DNA from: Nonomuraea sediminis | Lineage (GTDB): Bacteria; Actinomycetota; Actinomycetes; Streptosporangiales; Streptosporangiaceae | Assembly: GCF_018531495.1 (NCBI RefSeq) | Contig: NZ_JAHDTI010000004.1 | Span: 868,001 to 932,000, forward strand | Reading direction: 5' to 3' | Length of the DNA stretch: 64,000 nt | Shown: positions 32,646 through 41,620 of the stretch, piece after piece | Position numbering within the stretch: position 1 is the stretch's first letter | Layout: every line of letters starts with the position of its first letter | The notes under the pieces: model-generated | The model's input: only the letters and a program-made list of their open reading frames with translations | The model's database searches: none | What the model was told of the DNA's origin: nothing | Translations under genes and position numbers: made by a program

Positions 32646-33328
32646 CGACCCCGCAGGGGCTCGGGGTCGAAGCCGAGCCGCTTGGCGTAGTCCTCGACGG
32701 GGCCGAGATCACGCAGGAAGCGGCGCATCAGGTCGGCCGGGGCGGTGCCGTAGGCGGGCCAGCGCGGCGACCGCCCGTCGTGGGCGGCGCGCCAGTCGGC
32801 GACCAGGCGGTCCGTGGCCAGCCCCGTGAGGGCGAAGTCCTCGACCACGGTGTCCTCCTCCACGCCGAGCAGCGACAGGACCAGCGCGGCCACGATCCCG
32901 GTGCGGTCCTTGCCGGAGGCGCAGTGGAAGACGACGGGCTCGTCGGCCGCGGCGATGACCTCGAGCGCCTGCCGGATCTCCGCGACGCCGTCCGCCGTCA
33001 CCTCGGCGAAGCGCTCGGCCAGGTAGTCCACCGGGTCGACCTCGGGGCCAAGCGCGGCCTGGTCGTAGGGGCGGTGCTCGATGCTCAGGTTGTGGTACTC
33101 GGGACCGTCGGGCACCCGGCCCCAGCGGTCCACCTCCCAGGGATACCGCAGGTCGATCACGGTGCCGATGCCGAGCTCCAGGAAGCGGTCCCAGTCGGCG
33201 CCACCCAGTTTGCCCAGCGAGTCGGACCGGTACAGGCGTCCCAGGCGCACCCTGCGCCCGTCCGCGGTGGGGTAGCCGCCGAGGTCACGGAAGTTGTGCA
33301 GCCGCTCAAAGGTGACATGTCTGCTCAC
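32618..33328 (-). CDS. Tyrosine/dual-specificity phosphatase (PtpB-like)
   Basis: A 236-residue protein. NFRDLGGYPTADGRRVRLGRLYRSD is the N-terminal signature of the Y_phosphatase3 family, and the active-site P-loop is HCASGKDRTG (CX5R), with extra Lys and Asp as in MptpB-like enzymes that also act on phosphoinositides. It lies 18 bp after the glycosyltransferase gene at 33347-35014 and is probably the last gene of that reverse operon. This hints at control of envelope glycan synthesis by dephosphorylation, which is inference. Confidence 0.87.
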   Translation of the reverse strand: MSRHVTFERLHNFRDLGGYPTADGRRVRLGRLYRSDSLGKLGGADWDRFLELGIGTVIDLRYPWEVDRWGRVPDGPEYHNLSIEHRPYDQAALGPEVDPVDYLAERFAEVTADGVAEIRQALEVIAAADEPVVFHCASGKDRTGIVAALVLSLLGVEEDTVVEDFALTGLATDRLVADWRAAHDGRSPRWPAYGTAPADLMRRFLRDLGPVEDYAKRLGFDPEPLRGRYVDSATSV

Positions 33329-33346
33329 AGGTCACCATCCTCGCGT

Positions 33347-35014
33347 CTACGGCTTGACGATGAGCGCGCGGACCCGGCGGACGGCTCGTTCCAGCACGGT
33401 CCTGTCCTTGGCCCGGGCCAGCCCGACCGCCTCGCGGCGCCACGACTCGGCCTTCTCGCGCCAGCGCTGGGCGTCCCTGCGGCCCTTGCCCGCCTCCCGC
33501 CGCAGCTGGGCGACCTCCGCCTGAAGCGCGGCCAGGCGCCTGCGCACCCGCCTCAGCTCCTTGTCGTGCTGGGCGCGCAGCCGCTCGGCCTCGGGGACCG
33601 GCCGCCTGCGCGGCGGGTAGACCCCGGGCCTGCGGGCGAAGCCCCACGTCTCCCCGTCGACCCACTCCAGCCCGAACACTTCATCCAGCACGTCGTCGTA
33701 CCGTTCCCCTGGACGAGCCACCAGCGCGACCCTGGCCAGCGCGGCGGTCCGCTCGAGCCGGGCCACCACCACGCCGCCCTGGCCCTCGTCCAGCGCCACG
33801 AAGACGGCGCCCAGGTCGTGCTCCTCCAGGTGGGCCACGAGCCGCTCGAGCGTGTCGTGCCCCGGCACCCAACCAGGCGGCATCAGCAGGCGGAAGGGCG
33901 CCGGCGAGGCGGGCTCGGAGGCGGCCAGCCGTACCCGGGGGTCGTGCTCGAACGTGGCGCGGACCAGCCGCAGGTCCAGCTCGGGGTCGGTGAGCGGGGC
34001 GCGGCGCGAGGAGCCGAGCGAGTCCCAGCCGGCCTCGATCGTGACGGCGATGTCGGGCAGCGACGAGCCGAGCAGCCCGTCCACCGTGGCCCGCACGTCC
34101 TCGTAGGAGGCACCGCCGACCACGGCGTGCACGTACGGCACGAGCCACTGCCTGCCCGCGTCCATGCGCAGATACCGCCGGTACGGCACGCGGTCGGCCA
34201 CGAACGGGTCGTTGTAGCGCTTGAGCGCGGCGAACTCGCGCATCGCCGTCGGCAGCCCCAGATGCCAGGCGCGCGACTCGGGGTCGGGCACGAACACGGC
34301 CCCCGCCTGCGTGAGCCGGTAGCCGAGCTCGGTGTCCTCGGCCAGCACCAGCGAGGTGTCCAGCCCGCCGATGGCGCGCAGCAGCGCGGCCGGGTAGGAG
34401 GCGGTGGCGCCCACGTGGATGCGGGTGGCCAGCGAGTTCGGCGCGGTGCGCAGCCCGTCGTGCTCGCTGATGATCTTCTCGGCCCAGTCGTGGCGGTGCG
34501 GCGACAGCGGGAACAGCTTGTCCTCGGTGCCGGCCTCGAGCGCCTGCCGTACCTCGGCGGGCGCGGGCAGCACGTCGCCGGGGGTGAAGTCGATCCAGCC
34601 GAGCACCACCAGGTAGGGGGCCAGGTGGTGCCAGCGCAACTGGGCCTCGACGTGGGTGCGGTGCGGCACCATGTCGGCGTCCAGCACGAGGATCACGTCC
34701 CCGGCGGCGGCGTCGATCCCGGCCTGCAGTGCCCACGCCCGCCCCCAGCCGTCCGGCGGACTGCTGATGAGCGTGGACCTGGCGGGTCTGACGTCGGGGA
34801 GGCGCAGCGGCGGGGAGCTGCCGTCGTCGACCACGATCACGTCGAGCAGCTCGGCCGGGTAGCTCTGCCCGGCCAGCGCGGCCAGCGTCAGGTCGAGCGT
34901 CTCCTGCCGGTCGTGCGCGGGGATCACCACGGTCACCCGCAGCGTGGGCTCCCACTCGCCGAGCGCGGGCGGGGTGAGCACGCCGAAGTCCTGCCGCCGG
35001 ATGCGCGGGGTCAC
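33347..35014 (-). CDS. Family 2 glycosyltransferase, type 1 of the island, with coiled-coil tail
   Basis: A 555-residue protein. The GT-A domain starts VTVVIPAHDRQETLDLTLAAL, has VVDDGSSPP and the metal-binding LDADM. TELGYRLTQAGAVFVPDP is the later acceptor region shared with the island's other type 1 enzymes. A helical Arg/Glu-rich C-terminus (about 470-540) follows. GTG 35014 overlaps the preceding stop (GTGA). It is one of four type 1 paralogs here (also 36867-38351, 40007-41620 and 41621-43087). The sugar and acceptor are unknown; a surface glycan is plausible. Confidence 0.82.
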   Translation of the reverse strand: MTPRIRRQDFGVLTPPALGEWEPTLRVTVVIPAHDRQETLDLTLAALAGQSYPAELLDVIVVDDGSSPPLRLPDVRPARSTLISSPPDGWGRAWALQAGIDAAAGDVILVLDADMVPHRTHVEAQLRWHHLAPYLVVLGWIDFTPGDVLPAPAEVRQALEAGTEDKLFPLSPHRHDWAEKIISEHDGLRTAPNSLATRIHVGATASYPAALLRAIGGLDTSLVLAEDTELGYRLTQAGAVFVPDPESRAWHLGLPTAMREFAALKRYNDPFVADRVPYRRYLRMDAGRQWLVPYVHAVVGGASYEDVRATVDGLLGSSLPDIAVTIEAGWDSLGSSRRAPLTDPELDLRLVRATFEHDPRVRLAASEPASPAPFRLLMPPGWVPGHDTLERLVAHLEEHDLGAVFVALDEGQGGVVVARLERTAALARVALVARPGERYDDVLDEVFGLEWVDGETWGFARRPGVYPPRRRPVPEAERLRAQHDKELRRVRRRLAALQAEVAQLRREAGKGRRDAQRWREKAESWRREAVGLARAKDRTVLERAVRRVRALIVKP

Positions 35015-36870
35015 GGGGCCGGCTCCATCAGCGCGCCGGGGTGGAAGCCGCGCCACTGGCGCCGGTTGCGCTGCAGGAACGTGCCGATCGGCTCCTGCCA
35101 GGTGTGGTTGGCGGCAGGCCCGCGGCGCAGGAGGTAACCCAGGCCGTGGGTGCGGTAGATCTGCCCGCCGGCCGCCTGCAGCGCCTCCTGGAACTGCGTG
35201 TCCACCGAGCGCCGCAGCGGGCGGAACCCGCCCACCGCCTGGAAGGCCGACCGCTCGACCAGGATCGTGCCGCCCGCCACGAAGCTGGTGATCTGCTCGG
35301 TGATCTGGTGCCGGTGCACGGTCACGTCGATCGAGCTCAGGTAGACGAACTCCGGCACGGTACCCACCAGCTGCGCCCCCGAGTAGGAGTGCGCCAGCAG
35401 CAGGTCCGACAGGAACTCGGGCCCGTACCAGTCGTCGTCGTCCATCTTCAGCAGGAACGACCCGGAGGCCCTGGCCGCGGCCTGGTTCAGCACCTCGCCG
35501 AACACCGCCGACGCGGGCGCCTCGAACACCGTCAGCGGCCCGTCGAAGGCGCCCACCGCGGGCGCCACGTCAGGATGCCCGGCGGGCACGCCGTGCAGCG
35601 CCAGGATCACCTCCAGGTTGGCGCCGCGCTGGCGGGCGATCTGGTCGAGGGCGAAGCCCACCATGTCGGTCCTGCGGGTGGCGAGCAGCACCGAGACCAG
35701 CGGGGGAGCGGGCGCCGGGGCGCCGAGCTGCTCCCATCGGGCCGCCACCCCGTGGGTGCGCAGCGCGGCCCGCCGCAGCCTGATGCTGTGCTCCTCTCGC
35801 GCCAGATCGTCCGAAATCTCGGGACCTTGGGTGATGAGCTCCACCAGCTCAGGGCCGATCGCGCCCGCCCAGCGCGGCACCGCGTCGGCCACCAGCGGCA
35901 CCCCGGCCGCCGCCAGTCCGGCCAGCACCCGGACCGCGGCCAGCGGTCCGCTGTGCGCACGCCGCCAGTCGATCTCGAGCCCGCGGATCTGCCGCAGCCG
36001 CGCCACGTCGGCGTCGGTCACCCCGCCCGACTCGGCGAACGTCACCACGGCCCTGCCGTCGAGCACCGCCGACCAGCGCCCGTCGCGCTCGGCCAGCACG
36101 GCCATGCCGCGCGAGGGCGTGGTGACGAACCCCTGCGGGTTGACCAGCCGCTCGTCCACCGGCGGGATCATGGACGGCTCGCTCAGCACGTCCGGATCCG
36201 TGAGCGGTAGCTCCGCGCCGCCCGGACGGCCGAGCCGCTCCCAGCTGGCCGCGTCCAGCGTGGGCCGCTCGATCGGCGTCTCCTCGCCCGCCCAGTCGGC
36301 GCTCTCGTCGAGCGTGCGCAGCACCAGGTCGCTGCCCGGCGCGCCGACCCGCTCGGGCACGGGTCCCGTCAGCTCGGCGGGCGTGGCGTTGGGGTCCCCC
36401 GGCCGCCAGTCGGCCGCGCCGACGCCCGCGATCCCCGCCGCGGGCGCCGCGATCACGTCCAGCCGGTGCCCGGCGAAGGCCCGCGCCGTCGCGGTGACGG
36501 TACGGCCGGCCGGTGTGGGAGCCGAGAAACGCGCGTCCACCACCCACACCCGGTCCGCGGGCCGATGGACCCGCAGGTCGGTGAGGGAGCGCCAGCGGTG
36601 CGCCGGCGTCGGGGTGGGCACGGGCGCCGGGTGGGAGGCGGGCGTGTCCAGCACGGCCACGACCACCCGGCGCGCCTCGGGCAGCAGCTTGTGCAGGGTG
36701 GAGACCCGGCGCAGGTCGGCAGGGGTGGCCGCCAGGACGAGCACCTCGTGCACACGCTCGGCGGGCTGGGAAGGCTCGAGCAGGTCGTGGTCCAGGTCGA
36801 CGCCCGGCCCCTCGACCCCCGCGCGGAACACGCGGGCCTTGGGCAGGTCCGCGAGCAGCTGGTCGATCAT
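35011..36870 (-). CDS. Family 2 glycosyltransferase, type 2 of the island, with long N-terminal domain
   Basis: A 619-residue protein. Residues 1-390 form an unrecognised region that includes a CgeB/YkvP-like-looking stretch (PRWAGAIGPELVELITQG). Residues 395-619 are a GT-A domain with LVSVLLATRRTDMVGFALDQ and KMDDDDWYGPEFL. The C-terminal half is clearly paralogous to the protein at 38958-40010 (shared YRTHGLGYLLRR and HTWQ). The ATG overlaps the upstream gene stop and the TGA overlaps the next GTG, so three glycosyltransferases are made from one coupled transcript. Confidence 0.8.
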   Translation of the reverse strand: MIDQLLADLPKARVFRAGVEGPGVDLDHDLLEPSQPAERVHEVLVLAATPADLRRVSTLHKLLPEARRVVVAVLDTPASHPAPVPTPTPAHRWRSLTDLRVHRPADRVWVVDARFSAPTPAGRTVTATARAFAGHRLDVIAAPAAGIAGVGAADWRPGDPNATPAELTGPVPERVGAPGSDLVLRTLDESADWAGEETPIERPTLDAASWERLGRPGGAELPLTDPDVLSEPSMIPPVDERLVNPQGFVTTPSRGMAVLAERDGRWSAVLDGRAVVTFAESGGVTDADVARLRQIRGLEIDWRRAHSGPLAAVRVLAGLAAAGVPLVADAVPRWAGAIGPELVELITQGPEISDDLAREEHSIRLRRAALRTHGVAARWEQLGAPAPAPPLVSVLLATRRTDMVGFALDQIARQRGANLEVILALHGVPAGHPDVAPAVGAFDGPLTVFEAPASAVFGEVLNQAAARASGSFLLKMDDDDWYGPEFLSDLLLAHSYSGAQLVGTVPEFVYLSSIDVTVHRHQITEQITSFVAGGTILVERSAFQAVGGFRPLRRSVDTQFQEALQAAGGQIYRTHGLGYLLRRGPAANHTWQEPIGTFLQRNRRQWRGFHPGALMEPAP

Positions 36871-38351
36871 CCGGTGCTCCGCAGGTGCCGCATCAGCGAG
36901 CCGAGCCCCTTGGCCGGGGGCTTCCTGGCGCCGTCGAGTTCGGCGGTCAGGCGCTCGACCTCGGCGCGCAGGGACTTGATCTCCTCCTGGCGCTCGGCGG
37001 CCAGCGCCCGCCACTTGGCAGGGTCGCCCGCCAGGGGTTCGGCCTCGTCGGCCGGGGCGAAGTCGTACTCGGACCCGCTCACCCACAGCGCGCCGAACAG
37101 CTCGTCGACCAGGTCGTCGGTGGGCGCCTCCACGAGGGCGGCGCGGGCGTAGGCGGCGGTGCGCTCGAGCCGGGCGGCGAGCACGCCTGCTTCCTGCTCG
37201 GTCAGTGCGGCGCTGACCAGGCCGAGGGTGCCGCGTTCCGCCTGCCGTACCAGCTTGGCCAGGGTGTCGGCGCCAAGCACCCAGCCGGAGGGCAGCGTGA
37301 GCAGGAACGGCGCGGGCGCGGCCGAGGCGGGCGCGCTCTCGGCGAAGGTGACGCGTGGTTCGTGGGCGTAGAGGTTGCGCAGCAGCCGCAGGTCGAGCAG
37401 CGGCTCGTCGAGGCTGGCCCGGCGCTCGTCCGTGAGTTTCGACCAGGGGCCGACGAGGGTGACGGCGGCGTCGGTGAGCGTGCCGGCCAGCGCGGAGTCG
37501 GCGGCCGCCCGGGTCTGCTCGTAGGCGCCAGGAGTGGGCGGGACCTCGATGACCACCTGGACGTAGGGCACCAGCCAGCGGCGGCGCGGGTGGTTGCGGA
37601 GCCAGCGCAGGTCGGGGACGAGGTCGCCGAGGAAGGACCAGTTGTGCCGGTGCACGTCCCCCTCGCGGCGCATGACCGTGGACGGGCCCGCGTGCACGGC
37701 GCGGGCCTGCGGGTCGGGGATGAAGACCGCGCCCGCCTGGGCCAGCCGGTAGCCGAGCTCGGTGTCCTCGGCCATGTTCAGCGAGACGTCCACGCCGCCG
37801 GCGGCGCGCAGCAGGTGGGCGCGGGCGGAGGTGGAGGCGCCGGTGTGCAGCAGGTAGGCGGTGGCGCCCGCCTGCTTCAGCAGGTCGGTGGACTCGAGGG
37901 TCTTGCGGGTGTACTCGGGGCGGACCTCGCCCTCCTCCACCGCGAAGCGGGTGTCGCCGATCACCACGGCATAGTTGAGGAGGTGGTGCCAGCGCAGGTG
38001 GGCCTCGAGGTGGTCGGGTTCGAGCAGCATGTCGGCGTCCAGCCAGTGGACGACGTCGCCGGCGGCGGCATCCAGGCCCGCCTGGCGGGCGGCGCCGCGG
38101 CCCCACCCGCGCCCGACCCTGACGACGCGGACGCCGGGCAGCTCGATCGGCGGGTCGCTGCCGTCGTCGGCGACGATCACCTCGACCAGCTCCGCCGGGT
38201 ACGTCTGCGCGGCCAGCACGGCGAGCGTGCGCTCCAGGTCGGGCAGACAGTCGTGGGCGGGGATGACCACCGAGACGGTCAGCGACGGCGCCCACGCGCC
38301 GATCGCGGGCGGATCGAGCGGGCCGTAGTCGTTGTGCCTGATCCGGGTCAT
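36867..38351 (-). CDS. Family 2 glycosyltransferase, type 1 of the island
   Basis: A 494-residue protein beginning MTRIRHNDYGPLDPPAIGAW, then VSVVIPAHDCLPDLERTLAVL, VADDGSDPP and the DxD-type WLDADM. TELGYRLAQAGAVFIPDP is shared with its paralogs. The C-terminus (about 440-494) is a Glu/Arg-rich helix. It is coupled by ATGA to the coiled-coil membrane-protein gene upstream and to the type 2 enzyme downstream. Function inferred only to the level of sugar transfer. Confidence 0.82.
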   Translation of the reverse strand: MTRIRHNDYGPLDPPAIGAWAPSLTVSVVIPAHDCLPDLERTLAVLAAQTYPAELVEVIVADDGSDPPIELPGVRVVRVGRGWGRGAARQAGLDAAAGDVVHWLDADMLLEPDHLEAHLRWHHLLNYAVVIGDTRFAVEEGEVRPEYTRKTLESTDLLKQAGATAYLLHTGASTSARAHLLRAAGGVDVSLNMAEDTELGYRLAQAGAVFIPDPQARAVHAGPSTVMRREGDVHRHNWSFLGDLVPDLRWLRNHPRRRWLVPYVQVVIEVPPTPGAYEQTRAAADSALAGTLTDAAVTLVGPWSKLTDERRASLDEPLLDLRLLRNLYAHEPRVTFAESAPASAAPAPFLLTLPSGWVLGADTLAKLVRQAERGTLGLVSAALTEQEAGVLAARLERTAAYARAALVEAPTDDLVDELFGALWVSGSEYDFAPADEAEPLAGDPAKWRALAAERQEEIKSLRAEVERLTAELDGARKPPAKGLGSLMRHLRSTG

Positions 38352-38782
38352 ACCGGGTCCTTGGCCAGCTCGTGAACCTCCTCGCGCAGCTCCTCCACCT
38401 CGCGGGCGTGCGCCATCGCGTTGACCCGGTCCTCGCCCAGCGAGGCCAGGATCGCGGCCAGGTCCTCGCCGTGCCTGGCCATCGACTGCTCGACGGCCCG
38501 CGTCAGCGTGTCGATGCGCGACTCGATCCGCGTCAGCGCGGTGGCGGTCCTGGCCAGCTCCGCCTCGTGCTTCTTCACCCGGAGATCGATGCGGTGAGCC
38601 TTGCCGTCGAGGCGGCGTACGGACAGCACCAGGAAGGCCAGGGCCGCGAGCGAGATCACGAACGCTCCTGTGGCCGCGGCGGCGCCCGGCTCGAGCGCCC
38701 CGGTCACGACGAGCACCACGAGCACGACGGTGAGAATCCCGAGGAACGCGGCGGTGGCTGCCAGTCGGCGTGGCGAGAGCAT
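38348..38782 (-). CDS. Small membrane protein with cytoplasmic coiled coil
   Basis: A 144-residue protein. Two hydrophobic segments lie near the N-terminus (about residues 8-28 and 35-55), then a long charged helical stretch (LDGKAHRIDLRVKKHEAELA through REVEELREEVHELAKD) with heptad spacing. It is first in the reverse operon 38782-32618, coupled by ATGA to a glycosyltransferase gene. It may anchor or assemble the glycosyltransferases, several of which also end in coiled-coil tails. No family recognised. Confidence 0.65.
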   Translation of the reverse strand: MLSPRRLAATAAFLGILTVVLVVLVVTGALEPGAAAATGAFVISLAALAFLVLSVRRLDGKAHRIDLRVKKHEAELARTATALTRIESRIDTLTRAVEQSMARHGEDLAAILASLGEDRVNAMAHAREVEELREEVHELAKDPV

Positions 38783-38957
38783 CCGCCCAAACCCTTCTCA
38801 GTCAGATTTTGTTGACACCTTAATAAACATGTACCTCTACGGTGCCATAAGTTCCTGGATGAATCCTGATAGCCACCTCCGAACCCCTTGACGGCGCGGT
38901 CGTAAATCGGGCGTATGGTAGGCGCCGACCGAGACCCGCCCGAGGAGCACGACACTC
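38783..38957. promoter_or_regulatory. Divergent promoter region between the two glycosyltransferase operons
   Basis: This 175-bp gap contains unusually AT-rich patches (38800-38880) for this genome, as expected of promoters. On the reverse strand TTATTAAGG-type sequence about 40 bases before the ATG is a -10 candidate. On the + strand TTGACG and TATGGT occur before the ATG at 38958, though 20 bp apart, longer than ideal. AACTTATG/CATAAGTT-like halves are visible around 38846, but no perfect operator. Confidence 0.4.
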
Positions 38958-40010
38958 ATGTCCGTCACCCCCTGCGGCTTCCTGCGCACGCCGGAGAAGG
39001 GGCTCACCCGCCTGCGCGTGGGGGACGCCTTCGACCTCGACGCGCTCAGGGCGATGCGCGGGGTCGAGCTGGATTGGCCCGACCAAAGCGTCCCGCTCGA
39101 CGGCGTCACCCACCTCGCGGCGGCGGGGATCCCGATCACCACCGAGCGCGCTCCCGGCTGGGTCCCGCGCGAGCTGGCGGCACTCCTGACCGACCGCCGG
39201 TGGCTGGCCCACGAGCCTGACGGCACCCTGCGGTGCGTGGCCGACCTGCGCCGCGAGGAGCACTCGGTGCGGCTGCGCCGCCTGGCCCACCGCACCTCCA
39301 CCACGCCGCTGGTCAGCGTCGTGATGTCGACCATGCGCCCGCACCTGGTGCCCTTCGCGCTCGGCCAGTTGGCCCGCCAGCGCGGCGTGCGGGTCGAGGT
39401 CCTGCTCGGCCTGCACGGCATCGCCTTCGAGCAGGTACGGCAGGCCGTCGAGGACACCCCGCTGCCCGTGGAGTGGTTCGAGGCGGACTCCGGCGTCCCC
39501 TTCGGCGAGGTGCTCAACAAGGCCGCGGCCCCCGCCAGCGGCGACTACCTGGCCAAGTGGGACGACGACGACTGGTACGGCCCCGACCACCTGGCCGACC
39601 TGGTCATGGCCAGGACGTACTCCGGCGGCGACGTCGTCGGCACCACCGGCGAGTTCTTCTACCTGGAGCCCCTGGACGCCACGATCAGGCGCACCACGTT
39701 CGCCAGCGGCGCCGCCTACCGCAGCGAGGTGTTCGACGACCACGTGGCCGGCGGGACGATCCTGCTCAAACGCGACAGGTTTCATGAGATCGGCGGCTTC
39801 CCCGCGGTGCCGCGCGCGGTCGACCTCGGCTTCCTCAAGGCGGCCAGGGCCGCCGACGCCACCGTCTACCGCACCCACGGCCTCGGCTACGTGCTGCGCC
39901 GCGCGCTGTCCGGCGCGCACACCTGGCAGCTTCCGCTGGCCCACTTCCTCAAGGTGGCCGCCAACCAGTGGCGCGGCTTCCGCCCTAGCCTGCTGATGGA
40001 AGCCGCATGA
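38958..40010 (+). CDS. Family 2 glycosyltransferase, type 2 of the island
   Basis: A 350-residue protein. A 115-residue N-terminal domain is followed by a GT-A domain with PLVSVVMSTMRPHLVPFAL, KWDDDDWYGPDHLADLVMA and the conserved YRTHGLGYVLRRA. It is the short counterpart of the 619-residue enzyme at 35011-36870. It heads the + strand pair and overlaps the type 1 gene by ATGA, the same type 2 then type 1 order found on the reverse strand. Confidence 0.82.
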   Translation: MSVTPCGFLRTPEKGLTRLRVGDAFDLDALRAMRGVELDWPDQSVPLDGVTHLAAAGIPITTERAPGWVPRELAALLTDRRWLAHEPDGTLRCVADLRREEHSVRLRRLAHRTSTTPLVSVVMSTMRPHLVPFALGQLARQRGVRVEVLLGLHGIAFEQVRQAVEDTPLPVEWFEADSGVPFGEVLNKAAAPASGDYLAKWDDDDWYGPDHLADLVMARTYSGGDVVGTTGEFFYLEPLDATIRRTTFASGAAYRSEVFDDHVAGGTILLKRDRFHEIGGFPAVPRAVDLGFLKAARAADATVYRTHGLGYVLRRALSGAHTWQLPLAHFLKVAANQWRGFRPSLLMEAA

Positions 40011-41620
40011 GAATCAGGGGCAACGACTACCGGACGCTCCAGCCGGCCGAGGACTACACGCCGACGCTGACCGTCAGCGTCGTGGTGCCCGCCTACGGCG
40101 GCCAGGACAAGCTGGACCTCGTCCTCGAGGCACTGGCCGCGCAGACCTACCCGGCGTCGCTGATCGAGATCATCGTGGTCGACAACGGCAGCTCGCCGCC
40201 CCTCAGGCTCCCCGAAGGCGCCGATGCCCGGCTGATCGTCTGCGAGACCCCTGGTAGGGCCAATGCCCGAAATGCCGGACTCGCTGAAGCAGCCGGGGAC
40301 GTCATCCACTGGCTCGACTCGGACGTCGTCCTGGCACCCGACGCGATCGAGGCGCACATGCGCTGGCACCACGCCGCGCCCTACCTCGTCGTCACCAGCT
40401 ACATCCGCTTCACCGAGGCCCCGCTGCCCGACCACCTCGACCGCGACCTGGACAAGCTCTTCGAGCCCGCCGAGCCGCACTCATGGATCGTGGATCTCGT
40501 CGAGCGCACCAACGGCCTCACCGGCAACACGCAGCGCCCCTTCAGCCTGCACGTGGGCGGCGCCACCTCCGTCAACGCCCGCCTGATCAAGGCCGCGGGC
40601 CCCATGGACGACGACCTCGTCCTCGGCCAGGACACCGAGCTCGGCTACCGCCTGGCGCAGGCCGGCGCCGTGTTCGTCCCCGAACCCCGCGCCCGCGCCT
40701 ACCACCTCGGGCCGACCATGCGGATGCGCGACAAGGCCCCCATCGACCGGGTCAGCCACGCCTTCGTCGCCGACCGCATCCCCGCCTACCGCTGGCTGCG
40801 CTCGCATCCGGGCCGCCAGTGGAAGGTGCCCTACGTGGCGGCCGTCGTCCAGGCCACCGCCTACGAGCAGACCCGCGTCACGGTCGACGCGCTCCTCGGC
40901 GGCACCGTCGCCGACGTCTCCGTCGTCCTCACGGGACCTTGGGACAGCCTCGCCCGCGACCGCCGCGCCCCGCTCCGCGATCCCGCCCTCGACCTGGTGC
41001 TGATCCGCGGGCACTACGAGCACGAGGGCCGGGTACGGCTGGCCGTCTCCGACGACGCCGTCGACCCGGCCATCCCCTTCGTGCTCCGCCTCCCGCCCGG
41101 CTGGGCGCCGGGCGAGGACACCCTGGCCCGGCTGCTCGAACTGGCCAAGGACGAGGGCCTCGGCCTGGTCAGCGCCCTGCTCGAGGAGTCGGCGGACGGC
41201 GTCCTCGCCGCCCGTCTTGAGCGCACCGCCTCCTTCGCCAGGGCGTCGATCGTCGCCCGGCCGGGAGAGCCCGTCGAGGACGCCGTGGACGACGTGTCAG
41301 GCGTGGTCTGGGTCGACGGCGAGACCTACGGGTTCACCGCGGAGCCGGTCGAGATCCTCGGCCGCCGCACCGCCTACCGGGCCAGGACCGAGGCACAGTC
41401 GGAGGCCGCCCGCCTGGCCAAGGAGGTCGAACGCCTGCGCGGCCAGGTCACCAGGTGGCGCGACGAGGCGGGCCGCTGGCGCAAGAGCGCGGTCGAGCTG
41501 CGCCGCGAGGTGAGCACCCTGCGCCGCCAGCTCGCCGCCGCCTCCCGCGTCCAAAAGAGCCTGCGCACCCTGCTGTCGGCGTCCGTGAAACGCGCGCTGC
41601 GCCGCAAGCTCCCCGACTAG
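40007..41620 (+). CDS. Family 2 glycosyltransferase, type 1 of the island
   Basis: A 537-residue protein beginning MRIRGNDYRTLQPAEDYTP, then VSVVVPAYGGQDKLDLVLEAL, VVDNGSSPP and WLDSDV as the DxD-type site. TELGYRLAQAGAVFVPEP is shared with its paralogs. A coiled-coil C-terminus (about 470-525) is rich in Glu, Arg and Lys. The TAG abuts the convergent gene's stop with no base between (GACTAGCTAGTTGG), so no separate terminator exists there. Confidence 0.82.
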   Translation: MRIRGNDYRTLQPAEDYTPTLTVSVVVPAYGGQDKLDLVLEALAAQTYPASLIEIIVVDNGSSPPLRLPEGADARLIVCETPGRANARNAGLAEAAGDVIHWLDSDVVLAPDAIEAHMRWHHAAPYLVVTSYIRFTEAPLPDHLDRDLDKLFEPAEPHSWIVDLVERTNGLTGNTQRPFSLHVGGATSVNARLIKAAGPMDDDLVLGQDTELGYRLAQAGAVFVPEPRARAYHLGPTMRMRDKAPIDRVSHAFVADRIPAYRWLRSHPGRQWKVPYVAAVVQATAYEQTRVTVDALLGGTVADVSVVLTGPWDSLARDRRAPLRDPALDLVLIRGHYEHEGRVRLAVSDDAVDPAIPFVLRLPPGWAPGEDTLARLLELAKDEGLGLVSALLEESADGVLAARLERTASFARASIVARPGEPVEDAVDDVSGVVWVDGETYGFTAEPVEILGRRTAYRARTEAQSEAARLAKEVERLRGQVTRWRDEAGRWRKSAVELRREVSTLRRQLAAASRVQKSLRTLLSASVKRALRRKLPD